This document shows, one piece after another, positions 26,626 to 35,430 of a stretch of DNA of 64,000 nt. The stretch lies in NCBI GenBank assembly GCA_964346175.1, contig CAYFTG010000005.1:13929-77928 (forward strand), given 5' to 3'. The DNA comes from DTU032 sp964346175. Its GTDB lineage: Bacteria; Bacillota; Clostridia; Saccharofermentanales; DTU023. The position numbers were made by a program, and so were the translations under genes. The notes below the pieces were generated by a model. That model was not told the origin of the DNA. It saw only the letters and a list, made by a program, of their open reading frames with translations, and searched no databases. Each line of letters begins with the position of its first letter. The stretch's first letter is position 1.

Positions 26626-27099
26626 ATGCTGGAACGCTATTACACTCACTCAAGTGAAGAAACTGAAAATTTGGGGATATCCCTGGCAAAGCGACTTTGC
26701 CCCGGGGATATCCTCTTATTGTTTGGCGATTTGGCCGCAGGCAAGACCACTTTGACGCGCGGAATCGCCAAGGGATTGGGCGTGCTCGATGATGTTTCCA
26801 GCCCGACTTTCACTATCATGCAGCAATATGCTGCCGGACCGGATGGGCTGGCAATTAATCACTTTGATGCGTATCGCCTGCGCGATGAGCAGGACTGGTA
26901 TGCGGAAGGCTTTGACGAGCTTTTGTACGGCTCCGCTGTCTCTCTGATCGAGTGGCCGGAAAACGTTCTGGAAGCTCTTCCTGAAGATGTGATTGAAGTG
27001 CACCTGACTTTTGCCGGAGAGGGTAACGAGCGGCAGATTGACTTGAAATTTCCTGAAGCAAGAGCTGCTGAAGCTAGTAGAGATGAGGCTGAAAGATGA
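26626..27099 (+). CDS. tsaE: tRNA threonylcarbamoyladenosine biosynthesis ATPase TsaE
   Basis: P-loop ATPase that works with TsaB and TsaD to make t6A37 in ANN-decoding tRNAs. Walker A is GDLAAGKTTLTRG, with Ala where Gly is more usual. The SPTFTIMQQY motif and the HFDAYRL Walker-B-like block are typical. Length 157 residues. The stop overlaps the tsaB start by four bases (ATGA), so the pair is translationally coupled. Confidence 0.93.
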   Translation: MLERYYTHSSEETENLGISLAKRLCPGDILLLFGDLAAGKTTLTRGIAKGLGVLDDVSSPTFTIMQQYAAGPDGLAINHFDAYRLRDEQDWYAEGFDELLYGSAVSLIEWPENVLEALPEDVIEVHLTFAGEGNERQIDLKFPEARAAEASRDEAER

Positions 27100-27821
27100 T
27101 AATTCTTGCAAGTGACACCTCCGGAAAGTCCATTTCCGTCGCCTTAAGCAAAGAGGGCACTATCGTCGCAGAAATCTCAGGTCAAGATACAATGCAGCAT
27201 GCCAGCAGCTTGTTGCCGGCTATTAATCAGATACTGCAGAACAATGACTTGAGCATAGCGGATATTGATCTTTTTGCTACTACTACCGGACCGGGTTCCT
27301 TTACCGGAATCCGCATCGGTCTTAGTGCGGTGATGGGGCTAGCTTATGGCACTGGCAAAAGAGTCTACGGCGTTTCCTCACTGGCGACCTTGGCTGCAGC
27401 TATCGATGCTTCTGCGCTCGTCGCTCCGGTTGTTGATGCGCGCGGCGGCCGCGTCTATTCAGGCCTTTATCTCAAGGGAGAAAGTTTGATTGAGGAAAGA
27501 CCTCGTGAGATAAGTGAATTTCTTGAAGCTCTGGTGGGGAAATTTCCACAGGAGGAAAAGATTGTTTTTGTGGGCGATGGCAGTCCTCTGATCGAGAAAT
27601 ATCTTGACGAGCTAGAGGGAGAAGATCCTCTTAATGTCGCCAAAGAACGCTTTGTTTTCGCGGAAGCCGAGAAGAATAATATCAGTGCGACCCACGTAGC
27701 TCACTTGGCGCAGGCGGCGTACTTGCGAGGAGAGATCTTTCCTGCAGCCCATGAGCTCGAAGCCAACTATGGCATTGAATCTTCAGCTAAGCGTAATCTG
27801 AAAAAGAAGGGGGACAAATAA
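27096..27821 (+). CDS. tsaB: tRNA threonylcarbamoyladenosine biosynthesis protein TsaB
   Basis: Inactive paralogue of the TsaD ATPase fold that scaffolds the t6A complex. The N-terminal ILASDTSGKSISVAL phosphate-binding-like segment, MQHASSLLPAI and TTGPGSFTGIRIGL are family signatures. 241 residues. It abuts rimI directly, giving the common tsaE-tsaB-rimI order. Confidence 0.93.
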   Translation: MIILASDTSGKSISVALSKEGTIVAEISGQDTMQHASSLLPAINQILQNNDLSIADIDLFATTTGPGSFTGIRIGLSAVMGLAYGTGKRVYGVSSLATLAAAIDASALVAPVVDARGGRVYSGLYLKGESLIEERPREISEFLEALVGKFPQEEKIVFVGDGSPLIEKYLDELEGEDPLNVAKERFVFAEAEKNNISATHVAHLAQAAYLRGEIFPAAHELEANYGIESSAKRNLKKKGDK

Positions 27822-28280
27822 ATGCCGTATCCTCTTGAAATCAGGAGAGCAAGTGAGGCTGATGTGGAGAGTGTTTTTGCGATCGAATCACTAGTGCAGA
27901 AGGCTCCTTGGGAGAAAAGAGCGTTTACAGATATGCAGGGAGACGAAGATCTTTATTTCTTTGTAGCTGTGGACAACGCATCCCGCCCCGTAGCCTTTAT
28001 AATAGGCATGCACACAGACGACTTTTTGGAGATTCTGAACTTCGCTGTGATGCCTGACTTTCAAGGGCGGGGCATAGGTTCTTGGCTTTTCGAATACGCA
28101 TTGCAAGAGGCGGCTGCGGCAGGTATCGAGTCAGTCCGCTTGGAGGTCAGAGAAGGGAACGTTCCGGCTATTGCGCTATACAAAGCACACGGTTTGGAAA
28201 CAGTGGGCATGCGTAAGGGCTATTATAGTGATAATGGTGAAAATGCTCTGCTCATGTCAGGGCTAATTTCGTCAGTTTAG
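27822..28280 (+). CDS. rimI: Ribosomal protein S18 alanine N-acetyltransferase
   Basis: GNAT-fold acetyltransferase. The acetyl-CoA-binding loop is visible as VMPDFQGRGIGSWLFEYAL, followed by the VRLEVREGNVPAIALYKAHGLE motif B typical of RimI. 152 residues. The start codon follows the tsaB stop directly, with GGGGG inside the tsaB end. Confidence 0.92.
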   Translation: MPYPLEIRRASEADVESVFAIESLVQKAPWEKRAFTDMQGDEDLYFFVAVDNASRPVAFIIGMHTDDFLEILNFAVMPDFQGRGIGSWLFEYALQEAAAAGIESVRLEVREGNVPAIALYKAHGLETVGMRKGYYSDNGENALLMSGLISSV

Positions 28281-28333
28281 TAAATTAGCAATAAAATTTA
28301 GAAAAATATGATAAAGCATGTGAAATGTATTCA

Positions 28334-28363
28334 TTGACATTATTTCGACTTGCTGACTATACT
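28334..28363 (+). promoter_or_regulatory. Probable promoter of the HPr-like gene
   Basis: TTGACA (28334-28339) and TATACT (28358-28363) with an 18-base spacer. A second TATAAT at 28365-28370 is too far from the -35. Confidence 0.65.
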
Positions 28364-28435
28364 TTATAATAGGTCAAAAATCTGTTACGATACAGGAAAT
28401 GTTGAGCTTCACCAGAAGCTAACGGAGGAAATTTT

Positions 28436-28702
28436 ATGATATCAAAGGAAGTGTGTTTTGCCTGTGACGAAGAGACGCACATGAAGTCAATTGCATTATT
28501 GATTCAAAAGGCCTCAAATTTTGAATCCAGCATTTACATTGAAAAGGATGATCGTCGCGCAAACGCAAAGAGCTTGCTTGGAGTGATGTCATTAGGTATT
28601 GACAGTGGTGATCAGCTGAAAGTCATCGCCGAAGGCGAAGATGAAGAAGCAGCAGTTGAAGTCATCGTTGATTACATGATGGATACCACGAAAGAACTCT
28701 AA
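28436..28702 (+). CDS. HPr-family protein with altered active-site loop
   Basis: An 88-residue protein that aligns without gaps to HPr, the phosphocarrier of the sugar phosphotransferase system. His15 is retained, but the universal G-L/I-H-A-R-P loop reads E-T-H-M-K-S, so Arg17 is Lys and Pro18 is Ser. The regulatory site is intact: Ser46 in NAKSLLGVMSLG, the target of HPr kinase in Firmicutes. It may be regulatory like Crh, or a weak phosphocarrier. It stands alone with its own promoter. No PTS enzyme genes are in the window. Confidence 0.85.
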   Translation: MISKEVCFACDEETHMKSIALLIQKASNFESSIYIEKDDRRANAKSLLGVMSLGIDSGDQLKVIAEGEDEEAAVEVIVDYMMDTTKEL

Positions 28703-28782
28703 CAAAACTAATAATTATGAATCTCGGTGTATTCTCCGGATTCATGCAAACCATCTATAACATATACTATCCATCCGGACCT

Positions 28783-28813
28783 AAGAGGACTGCAGTGTCG
28801 TGTCAGTCCTCTT
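28783..28813. repeat. Inverted repeat before uvrC
   Basis: AAGAGGACTG and CAGTCCTCTT form a perfect 10-bp stem with an 11-base loop, 38 bases upstream of the uvrC start. No T run follows, so it is not a standard terminator. It may be a transcript-stabilising hairpin or an operator. Confidence 0.45.
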
Positions 28814-28850
28814 CCTACCGGTAAAAGCAAATAGACAGAGGAGTCAAGTG

Positions 28851-30737
28851 ATGCAGCACAGCTCAGAGCAGCAGCGCTCATTTGAAGTTAGACTGAATTT
28901 AGTTCCTGAAGAACCCGGCGTTTACTTGATGAAAGACGACACGGGTTCTGTTATTTATGTCGGAAAAGCCCTCTCCTTGCGCAGTAGACTCCGATCCTAT
29001 TTCACAGCTAAACCCGACGGCAATGCAAAAGTACAAGCCATGATCAAACGAATCGCAGATTTTGAAATCATAGTCTGTTCGACAGAGCTTGAAGCCTTAA
29101 TCCTGGAAGCAAACTTAATCAAAGAGCATAAGCCGCGCTACAATATTCTTTTGCGCGATGACAAAGAGTATCCCTATATTCGCGTCACCTTACAAGACGC
29201 CTTCCCCAAAGTTGAGAAATCTTTCCATGTCGAAGACGACGTCAAGGAAGGAGCACGTTATTTTGGCCCTTGGTTGAGCGGTGATATCAGTAGGGCTCTC
29301 GATGCTCTACAGAGTATCTACCCACTCCGAACCTGTAACCGAGATTTGCCGCGCGATATCGGCAAAAAACGTCCCTGCCTCAATTATTATATTGGCAGAT
29401 GTTTAGGCCCTTGCGCCGGGATGGTGTCGCAAGAGGAATATGCTGAGATGGTAGCCGATGTTATCCGCTTTCTCGAAGGACGTTATGGCGAACTGACCCA
29501 AAACTTAAAGGCGCAGATGGACGCTGCCAGCGAAGCACTCGAATTCGAACGCGCCGCTTCTTTGCGCGAGAAGTGGCAGGCTCTCCGTCGCTTGGAAGAG
29601 AAACAGCATATTGTCGATCCCCAGGGCGAAGACTACGACGCTTTGGCCATGGAGCGCAACGGTAGTGATATCTCTTTGCAGAAACTGGAGGTGCGTGCAG
29701 GTCGCGTAACCGGCAATGTCTATCGCTTTGCTGAAGACACCGGTGAAGCGGATGGTATTTATTTGGAGGTTTTCTTGCGCTCAATTTACGAGCAGGGAGG
29801 GGAGATTCCACCTTTGATTCTGACCAGCACAGAAATCAGCGAAGCCGACTTGTTAGCTGAGTATCTCTCAGAATTACGGGGCAGTAAAGTTAGCCTACAT
29901 GTACCTCAGCGCGGAGCAAAGAAGGCGACGATAGACCTTGCGTCCAAAAATGCCAAGTGGTCCCTTATGCGCCATACCTTGATGGGCGGAAAGTCTGCTC
30001 AAGATTTGGAAGTAAGCTTGCGGACTCTATCTGAATATGCCGGCTGCAAGGGTTATCCTCAGCGCATTGAGGCTTATGATATTTCTTCTTCCACTGCAGA
30101 AGAAAGAACTGGTGCTATGGTCGTTTTCCGCGACGGTAGACCGGAACGGAAATCATATAGACACTTTAGCATCAAAAGTTTTGAAGGCATTGATGATTAT
30201 CGCGCTATGCGTGAGCTGATTGAGCGCAGGTTGCGGCATCTGCAGGACGAGAACGTCGACAGCAGACCGGATATAGTACTTATTGATGGTGGTCAGGGTC
30301 ATGTGAATGCTGTTGCTGATTTGCTTGATGACGCCGGGATCACTGTGGCCGGTATAGTCAAGGACAAGAGACATCGCACACGAGCTCTAGTCACTAGTGA
30401 TGGTGATATAATCGAGTTGTCGCAGGCTGCAGAGGGAGAAGATGCAGATGAAAGGGCAGTCCGCCTAGGTGTCTTGCGCCTCTTGACCGCATTGCAGGAT
30501 GAAGCGCACCGCTTTGCTAACCGCCTGCGCAACAAGCAGGAGCATAAACGCCGCATGCAATATAAGCTAGAAAGTATTCCCGGAATAGGCCCCGCCCGTC
30601 GCAAGCTCTTGCTCAAAGAATTCGGTTCGCTTAAGAAGTTGTCTGAAGCTAGCTTGGACGACTTGAAGGCGGTCAAATCCTTGCCTGAAGAAGTAGCTGA
30701 AGCAGTATATTTACATTATCATCCTGAGGAGATTTGA
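28851..30737 (+). CDS. uvrC: Excinuclease ABC subunit C
   Basis: Makes both incisions in nucleotide excision repair. An N-terminal GIY-YIG nuclease domain (PGVYLMKDDTGSVIYVGKA), a cysteine-containing region (CLNYYIGRCLGPC), a UVR helical segment (LEFERAASLREKWQAL), the RNase H-like C-terminal nuclease (IEAYDISS, VLIDGGQGHVNA) and a helix-hairpin-helix end (LESIPGIGPARRKLLLKEFG) are all present. ATG 28851, seven bases after AGAGGAG, is preferred to the frame opening at 28800; this gives 628 residues. Confidence 0.96.
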   Translation: MQHSSEQQRSFEVRLNLVPEEPGVYLMKDDTGSVIYVGKALSLRSRLRSYFTAKPDGNAKVQAMIKRIADFEIIVCSTELEALILEANLIKEHKPRYNILLRDDKEYPYIRVTLQDAFPKVEKSFHVEDDVKEGARYFGPWLSGDISRALDALQSIYPLRTCNRDLPRDIGKKRPCLNYYIGRCLGPCAGMVSQEEYAEMVADVIRFLEGRYGELTQNLKAQMDAASEALEFERAASLREKWQALRRLEEKQHIVDPQGEDYDALAMERNGSDISLQKLEVRAGRVTGNVYRFAEDTGEADGIYLEVFLRSIYEQGGEIPPLILTSTEISEADLLAEYLSELRGSKVSLHVPQRGAKKATIDLASKNAKWSLMRHTLMGGKSAQDLEVSLRTLSEYAGCKGYPQRIEAYDISSSTAEERTGAMVVFRDGRPERKSYRHFSIKSFEGIDDYRAMRELIERRLRHLQDENVDSRPDIVLIDGGQGHVNAVADLLDDAGITVAGIVKDKRHRTRALVTSDGDIIELSQAAEGEDADERAVRLGVLRLLTALQDEAHRFANRLRNKQEHKRRMQYKLESIPGIGPARRKLLLKEFGSLKKLSEASLDDLKAVKSLPEEVAEAVYLHYHPEEI

Positions 30738-30738
30738 A

Positions 30739-31500
30739 GTGAAACTATTTGCCTTATCTGATCTTCATTTAGCTCATGTCGTGGACAAACCCATGACAGT
30801 GTTTGGCGATAAGTGGAAAAACCATACTCTCTTGATTGAGGAGTTCTGGCGCGAGCGGGTGTCAGATGAGGATGTAATAATTCTCGGTGGAGATATTTCT
30901 TGGGCCAAAAACCTAGATGAGGCTTTACCTGATCTGCAGTTTATAGATCGTCTTCCGGGGCAAAAGATTCTGCTACGCGGCAATCACGATTATTGGTGGA
31001 CAAGTTTGAAAAAAATGTACGAGCTCTGCGAGCAGGAAAACATGAGCACAATTCATTTTTTGCGAAACAATGCTCTGCGTTTTGGATCTTTTCTTATTGG
31101 CGGGAGCCGTGGATGGCTCTTGCCAAGTGATGATGAGTTCACTAGTCAGGATCAGAAAATATTCGACAGAGAGTTAATTCGCATGCAACTTTCCCTCGAT
31201 GAAATGAAAACGAAAATCCGGAAGGGTGAAGGTGGTCTGACACCTGTATTCGTGATGCACTATCCGCCAATATCGCCAAACGGTGAGGGCAGCGCTATGT
31301 CTGAACTATTGAGCCATGCGGAGATACCACTTTGCGTGTTCGGGCATATACATCATAGGCTGCCTTATTATTTGTCTGCGCCGCTTCTTGACCAAGTACG
31401 TTACGTTTTAACGTCTGCCGACCAAGTAAACTTTAAACCAGTCTTACTTGGCGAAGATGGAATGATTTCAGATTTTGATAACAATATATCTACCTACTAA
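30739..31500 (+). CDS. Calcineurin-like metallophosphoesterase
   Basis: 253-residue phosphoesterase with the five metal-binding motifs: DLH (residues 8-10), GGDISW, GNHDYWW, a histidine in VMHYPP, and GHIHH. The substrate is unknown. The GTG start lies one base after the uvrC stop with GAGGAG in the uvrC end, so the two are coupled. Similar enzymes sit near DNA-repair and housekeeping genes in other Clostridia. Confidence 0.85.
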   Translation: MKLFALSDLHLAHVVDKPMTVFGDKWKNHTLLIEEFWRERVSDEDVIILGGDISWAKNLDEALPDLQFIDRLPGQKILLRGNHDYWWTSLKKMYELCEQENMSTIHFLRNNALRFGSFLIGGSRGWLLPSDDEFTSQDQKIFDRELIRMQLSLDEMKTKIRKGEGGLTPVFVMHYPPISPNGEGSAMSELLSHAEIPLCVFGHIHHRLPYYLSAPLLDQVRYVLTSADQVNFKPVLLGEDGMISDFDNNISTY

Positions 31501-31521
31501 AGGGCTAGGGAAGGATGAATT

Positions 31522-32409
31522 ATGCTAAATAGTATGACCGGCTACGGTTCCGGTTTGGCCGAAAACAAAGATCTCTCAGTGACAATTGAAATTAAATCAG
31601 TAAATCACCGCTTTCTTGATGTTTCTGTGCGTATGCCGCGCAGTTTTTTGCGTTTCGAGAACAGTTTGCGTAGCCAGGTGCAGGAACGAATCAAGCGAGG
31701 TAAGGTTGATGTTTTCGTTACTTTGCAGCAACTTGAGTCCAGCGGCAGAAAGGTCAAATTGGATCGTCCTTTGGCCGAGTCTTACTTTGCAGCTGTGACA
31801 GAATTGGCGGACCTAAGTGGGGCGGACAATTATGAAGCCTTAAGTATCCTGAGCAGATTTGGTGATATCTTTGTCGAAGTTGATGATCCTCTGGATGAGG
31901 AACTTATCAGTGATACTTTGAGCCGGGCTATGACCGCCGCACTGACACAATTGGAAGAAGCTCGTCAGCTAGAAGGTAGCAGGCTGACGAACGATTTACT
32001 TCAAAAGACAGACGATTTGGAAGCAGAATGGAAGAAAATTGAAGAACTGTCACCGCTGGTTCTTAAGCACTATCGGGAAAGGCTGCTCGCGCGAGCGGAG
32101 GAGCTTTTGGCTGAGGAACGACAGGAGTGGTACGATGACCAGCGCCTTTTCGCTGAGACAGCTATTTTCGCAGACAAAGCAGCCATAGATGAAGAGTTGA
32201 CGCGTCTGAGATGCCACTTGCTCTCGCTAAGAGAATTGTTGCAAGGTGAAGGACCTAGTGGGCGTCAGTTGGACTTCCTGATCCAAGAAATAAATCGGGA
32301 AATCAACACGATCGGTTCAAAAGGAAATGATTTCGAAATATCTCAGTCAGTTGTAGCAATGAAAACTATTTTGGAACAGATACGGGAACAGGTGCAGAAT
32401 CTGGAGTAA
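31522..32409 (+). CDS. yicC: YicC family endoribonuclease
   Basis: The 295-residue protein starts MLNSMTGYGSG and contains EIKSVNHRFLDVSVRMP, the signatures of the YicC/YloC family. The C-terminal EINREINTIGSKGNDFEIS block is also typical. Family members are reported endoribonucleases. The order yicC-remA-gmk-rpoZ is conserved in Firmicutes. Confidence 0.93.
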   Translation: MLNSMTGYGSGLAENKDLSVTIEIKSVNHRFLDVSVRMPRSFLRFENSLRSQVQERIKRGKVDVFVTLQQLESSGRKVKLDRPLAESYFAAVTELADLSGADNYEALSILSRFGDIFVEVDDPLDEELISDTLSRAMTAALTQLEEARQLEGSRLTNDLLQKTDDLEAEWKKIEELSPLVLKHYRERLLARAEELLAEERQEWYDDQRLFAETAIFADKAAIDEELTRLRCHLLSLRELLQGEGPSGRQLDFLIQEINREINTIGSKGNDFEISQSVVAMKTILEQIREQVQNLE

Positions 32410-32505
32410 CTTATGTAAGCGTTTTATAGTCATGTGAATTATTTTGTTATCCTATCTATATGTAGAAATGAAAATAAATAGCCGCCACTCGAGGAGGAGT
32501 CAAAA

Positions 32506-32790
32506 TTGGAATATAGAATGTTGCCTATTGGACATGGTCACTTGGTTTCTGAAGCTAGGTTAATTGCTATTGTCTCCCCGGATTCAGCTCCGATTAAACG
32601 CCTGATTCAGGACGCTCGTGATCGCACCACGCTAATCGATGCCACAGCCGGACGAAAGACTCAATCGGTATTGATCATGGATAGTGACCATATTGTACTT
32701 TCTTCATTGCCTCCCGAATCTCTGCAAGTGATGCGGGCGGAGCAGGATAGTGAAGATATGCCTAATGGCAAGGAGACACAAAATGACTAA
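32506..32790 (+). CDS. remA: RemA/YlzA family DNA-binding regulator (DUF370)
   Basis: Small DNA-binding protein; B. subtilis RemA activates matrix genes. The conserved blocks IGHGHLVSEARLIAIVSPDS and PIKRLIQDARDRTTLIDAT, then MDSDHIVLSSL, align end to end with RemA. It starts with TTG, eight bases after GAGGAGG. It overlaps gmk by eight bases. Confidence 0.9.
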   Translation: MEYRMLPIGHGHLVSEARLIAIVSPDSAPIKRLIQDARDRTTLIDATAGRKTQSVLIMDSDHIVLSSLPPESLQVMRAEQDSEDMPNGKETQND

Positions 32791-33397
32791 TCAGATAAAA
32801 ATTAAGCAAAAAGAGGGGATTACGCTTGCAGTCTCCGGACCATCGGGAGTAGGCAAAAATTCTGTTATCAGCGCTCTGCGCGAACGCTATAACGACATTC
32901 GCCACTCAGTATCTGTGACAACGCGTTTGCCGCGAGAAGATGAGATTGATGGTGTGCATTACTATTTCAGGAGCAAGGCGGAGTTTGAGGAAATGATCGC
33001 CGAAGGTGAGATTTTGGAGTATGACATTTACTGTGATGAGTACTATGGCACTCCCAGATCACCTCTGGAGCGGATGCGTTCCGAAGGCATTAACGTTATG
33101 TTAGATTTAACTGTTGCAGGGGCCTTGGCTTTGAAAAGCAATTATGCTAATTCAGTATTGGTTTTCCTCATACCCCCGTCAGAAGAGGTCCTCCACGAAC
33201 GCTTAAGCAATCGCGGTACTGAGAGCAAGGAACACATCGAAACTAGACTAAATGAGGCGCGGGAAGAAATGAACTCTGCGCTTGAATTTGATTACTTGGT
33301 TGTGAATGATGACTTATTACAGGCTGTTCGCGATATAGAAGCTATCTATTGGGCCGAAAGGCATCGCACGTCAAGGCTTTTCATTGACGGAATCTAG
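32783..33397 (+). CDS. gmk: Guanylate kinase
   Basis: Phosphorylates GMP to GDP. The P-loop is SGPSGVGKNSVIS, and the GMP-binding region VSVTTRLPREDEIDGVHYYF with the later YYGTP motif is standard. ATG 32783 has AAGGAGA six bases upstream and gives 204 residues, the family length; the frame opening at 32750 would add a meaningless extension inside remA. Confidence 0.95.
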   Translation: MTNQIKIKQKEGITLAVSGPSGVGKNSVISALRERYNDIRHSVSVTTRLPREDEIDGVHYYFRSKAEFEEMIAEGEILEYDIYCDEYYGTPRSPLERMRSEGINVMLDLTVAGALALKSNYANSVLVFLIPPSEEVLHERLSNRGTESKEHIETRLNEAREEMNSALEFDYLVVNDDLLQAVRDIEAIYWAERHRTSRLFIDGI

Positions 33398-33481
33398 CAG
33401 AAAAGTTATAATCTTTAAGGTATGCAAAAGTCTGATATTAGCGATGTTTATATAGATTGACAAGAAGATAAGGAGTCAAAA

Positions 33482-34012
33482 ATGCTAACAATCCCACCTC
33501 TGGAAGAACTACTTCCAAGAGCAGAAAATAGATACGTACTGTCGATGTTTGCTGCTCGCAGAGCGCGTCAGTTGACTGATGGTGCTCGGCCTTTGGTTGA
33601 GTCTGATACTCCCAACCAGGTTTCTCTAGCTTGCGAGGAGATCGGCAGCGGTACTGTTGTATATCGCGAAGGCAAACACGATGTTTCCATTCCGGAGCGT
33701 CCTGAGATTATTGCCCAGCGTGAAGCCAGCAGACGTGAAGCAGAAGCTAAACGTGCTGAAGATATGCTGGAAGAACAGCGTCGTCCCTCATTCAGACGTC
33801 AACAAAGAGAAGGCACAACCTTTGAAAAAGAGGGCATCAGCGCACAGGAAGCTTCATTAATCGCAGAGCAGTTGGTTCAGTTTGTTACCGAGCAAGAAGC
33901 TATGGAGGAAGAAGGACAATCTTCTTCTGAAATTGATTTCACATCTTTCTCCGAGAGTCTGGAACAACAGATAAGTGATGACGGTGCAGACGAGAATGAG
34001 GAAGAAGCCTGA
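33482..34012 (+). CDS. rpoZ: RNA polymerase omega subunit with long C-terminal extension
   Basis: The first ~65 residues match omega (ELLPRAENRYVLSMFAARRARQL then SLACEEIGSGTV), the small subunit that helps fold beta-prime. Typical omega is 60-90 residues, but here there are 176. The extra ~110 are a basic helical stretch (RREAEAKRAEDMLEEQRR) followed by a Glu/Ser-rich acidic tail. Position after gmk is the standard rpoZ locus. Confidence 0.88.
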   Translation: MLTIPPLEELLPRAENRYVLSMFAARRARQLTDGARPLVESDTPNQVSLACEEIGSGTVVYREGKHDVSIPERPEIIAQREASRREAEAKRAEDMLEEQRRPSFRRQQREGTTFEKEGISAQEASLIAEQLVQFVTEQEAMEEEGQSSSEIDFTSFSESLEQQISDDGADENEEEA

Positions 34013-34014
34013 TT

Positions 34015-35409
34015 ATGCAGCCAAGAGATAAATCTATGGCGACTATCGTCGCATTGGCATCAAATCGTGGTTTTATTTATCCCGGTTCAGAACTATACGG
34101 CGGATTGGCCAATTCATGGGACTATGGACCCTACGGCACTAGCCTGAAACGCAACGTAAAAGCCGCCTGGTGGAGACGCTTCGTTGAAACCTCACCTCAT
34201 AACGTCGGCTTAGATGCCGCCATTCTTATGAACCCGCAGGTTTGGGTAGCTTCCGGCCATGTTGACAGCTTTTCGGATCCCTTAATCGACTGCAGATCTT
34301 GTCATTCACGCCATCGTGCCGACCAAATTATTGACGATTGGAATCTCAGCCAAGACATCCAGGAATCAGTTGAAGGCTGGAGCAACGAAGATATGCAGCA
34401 ATACATTGCTGATAAAGGTATCAGCTGTCCGGTCTGTGAAGCTCAGGACTTTACCGACATTCGCCATTTCAACCTCATGTTTAAAACTAAACAAGGTGTT
34501 ACCGAGGACAGCCAGTCCGATATTTACCTGCGTCCGGAAACGGCCCAAGGTATTTTTGTGAATTTCAAAAATGTACAGCGGACATCGCGCCGCAAGATCC
34601 CCTTTGGAATTGCTCAAATAGGCAAGGCTTTCCGCAACGAGATTACTCCGGGTAACTTCATTTTCCGCACACGCGAATTTGAACAGATGGAGCTGGAGTT
34701 TTTCTGTGAACCCGGCACCGATGATGAATGGTTCGATTACTGGCGCGACTTTTCTTACCAGTGGCTGCTTGACTTGGGCCTGACGAAGGAGAACCTGCGC
34801 TGGCGTGATCATGGCGCAGAAGAGTTATCCTTTTACTCGAAAGCGACCAGCGATGTTGAGTATATCTACCCCTTCGGCTGGGGTGAGCTTTGGGGCGTAG
34901 CCAATCGCACAGATTACGATCTGTCTCGTCATATGGAATATGCGAAAGATGACTTGCGCTATTTCGACCCCTACACTAACGAGAAATACATTCCTTATGT
35001 CATTGAACCGTCTTTGGGTGTTGACAGACTATTCCTAGCTATACTCTGCGATGCCTACGATGTCGAGACGTTGGAGAATGGCGAAGAAAGAACAGTGCTT
35101 CGCTTTGCACCGTCACTGGCTCCGATCAATGTAGCGGTGCTGCCTTTGTCCAATAAGTTGAAGGAAGAAGCGGAGAAGGTTTACCAGATGCTGCTGCCAC
35201 ACTACCGCTGCGAATTTGATGAACGTCAAAGTATTGGCAGACGCTATCGTCGCCAGGATGAGATCGGAACTCCCTACTGTGTAACTTTTGATTTCGATTC
35301 ACTCGAAGATAATCAAGTAACGATACGTGAACGCGATTCCATGGAACAACTGCGTTTACCCATAAATGAACTTGTTGATTATTTTGCCGGCAAGTTCGAT
35401 TTACCGTAA
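34015..35409 (+). CDS. glyS: Glycyl-tRNA synthetase, homodimeric type
   Basis: Class II synthetase charging tRNA-Gly. The N-terminal ASNRGFIYPGSELYGGLANSW block identifies the alpha2 (eukaryote/archaea/Gram-positive) type rather than the GlyQ/GlyS tetramer. Motif 2 (FRNEITPGNFIFRTREFEQ) and motif 3 (EPSLGVDRLFLA) are present, and a zinc-type cluster appears (CRSCHSRH with CPVC). 464 residues. The start at 34015 has GAGGAAG ten bases upstream; ATG 34036 is the alternative. Confidence 0.95.
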   Translation: MQPRDKSMATIVALASNRGFIYPGSELYGGLANSWDYGPYGTSLKRNVKAAWWRRFVETSPHNVGLDAAILMNPQVWVASGHVDSFSDPLIDCRSCHSRHRADQIIDDWNLSQDIQESVEGWSNEDMQQYIADKGISCPVCEAQDFTDIRHFNLMFKTKQGVTEDSQSDIYLRPETAQGIFVNFKNVQRTSRRKIPFGIAQIGKAFRNEITPGNFIFRTREFEQMELEFFCEPGTDDEWFDYWRDFSYQWLLDLGLTKENLRWRDHGAEELSFYSKATSDVEYIYPFGWGELWGVANRTDYDLSRHMEYAKDDLRYFDPYTNEKYIPYVIEPSLGVDRLFLAILCDAYDVETLENGEERTVLRFAPSLAPINVAVLPLSNKLKEEAEKVYQMLLPHYRCEFDERQSIGRRYRRQDEIGTPYCVTFDFDSLEDNQVTIRERDSMEQLRLPINELVDYFAGKFDLP

Positions 35410-35430
35410 GTAAAAATTTAGGAGGAATAA

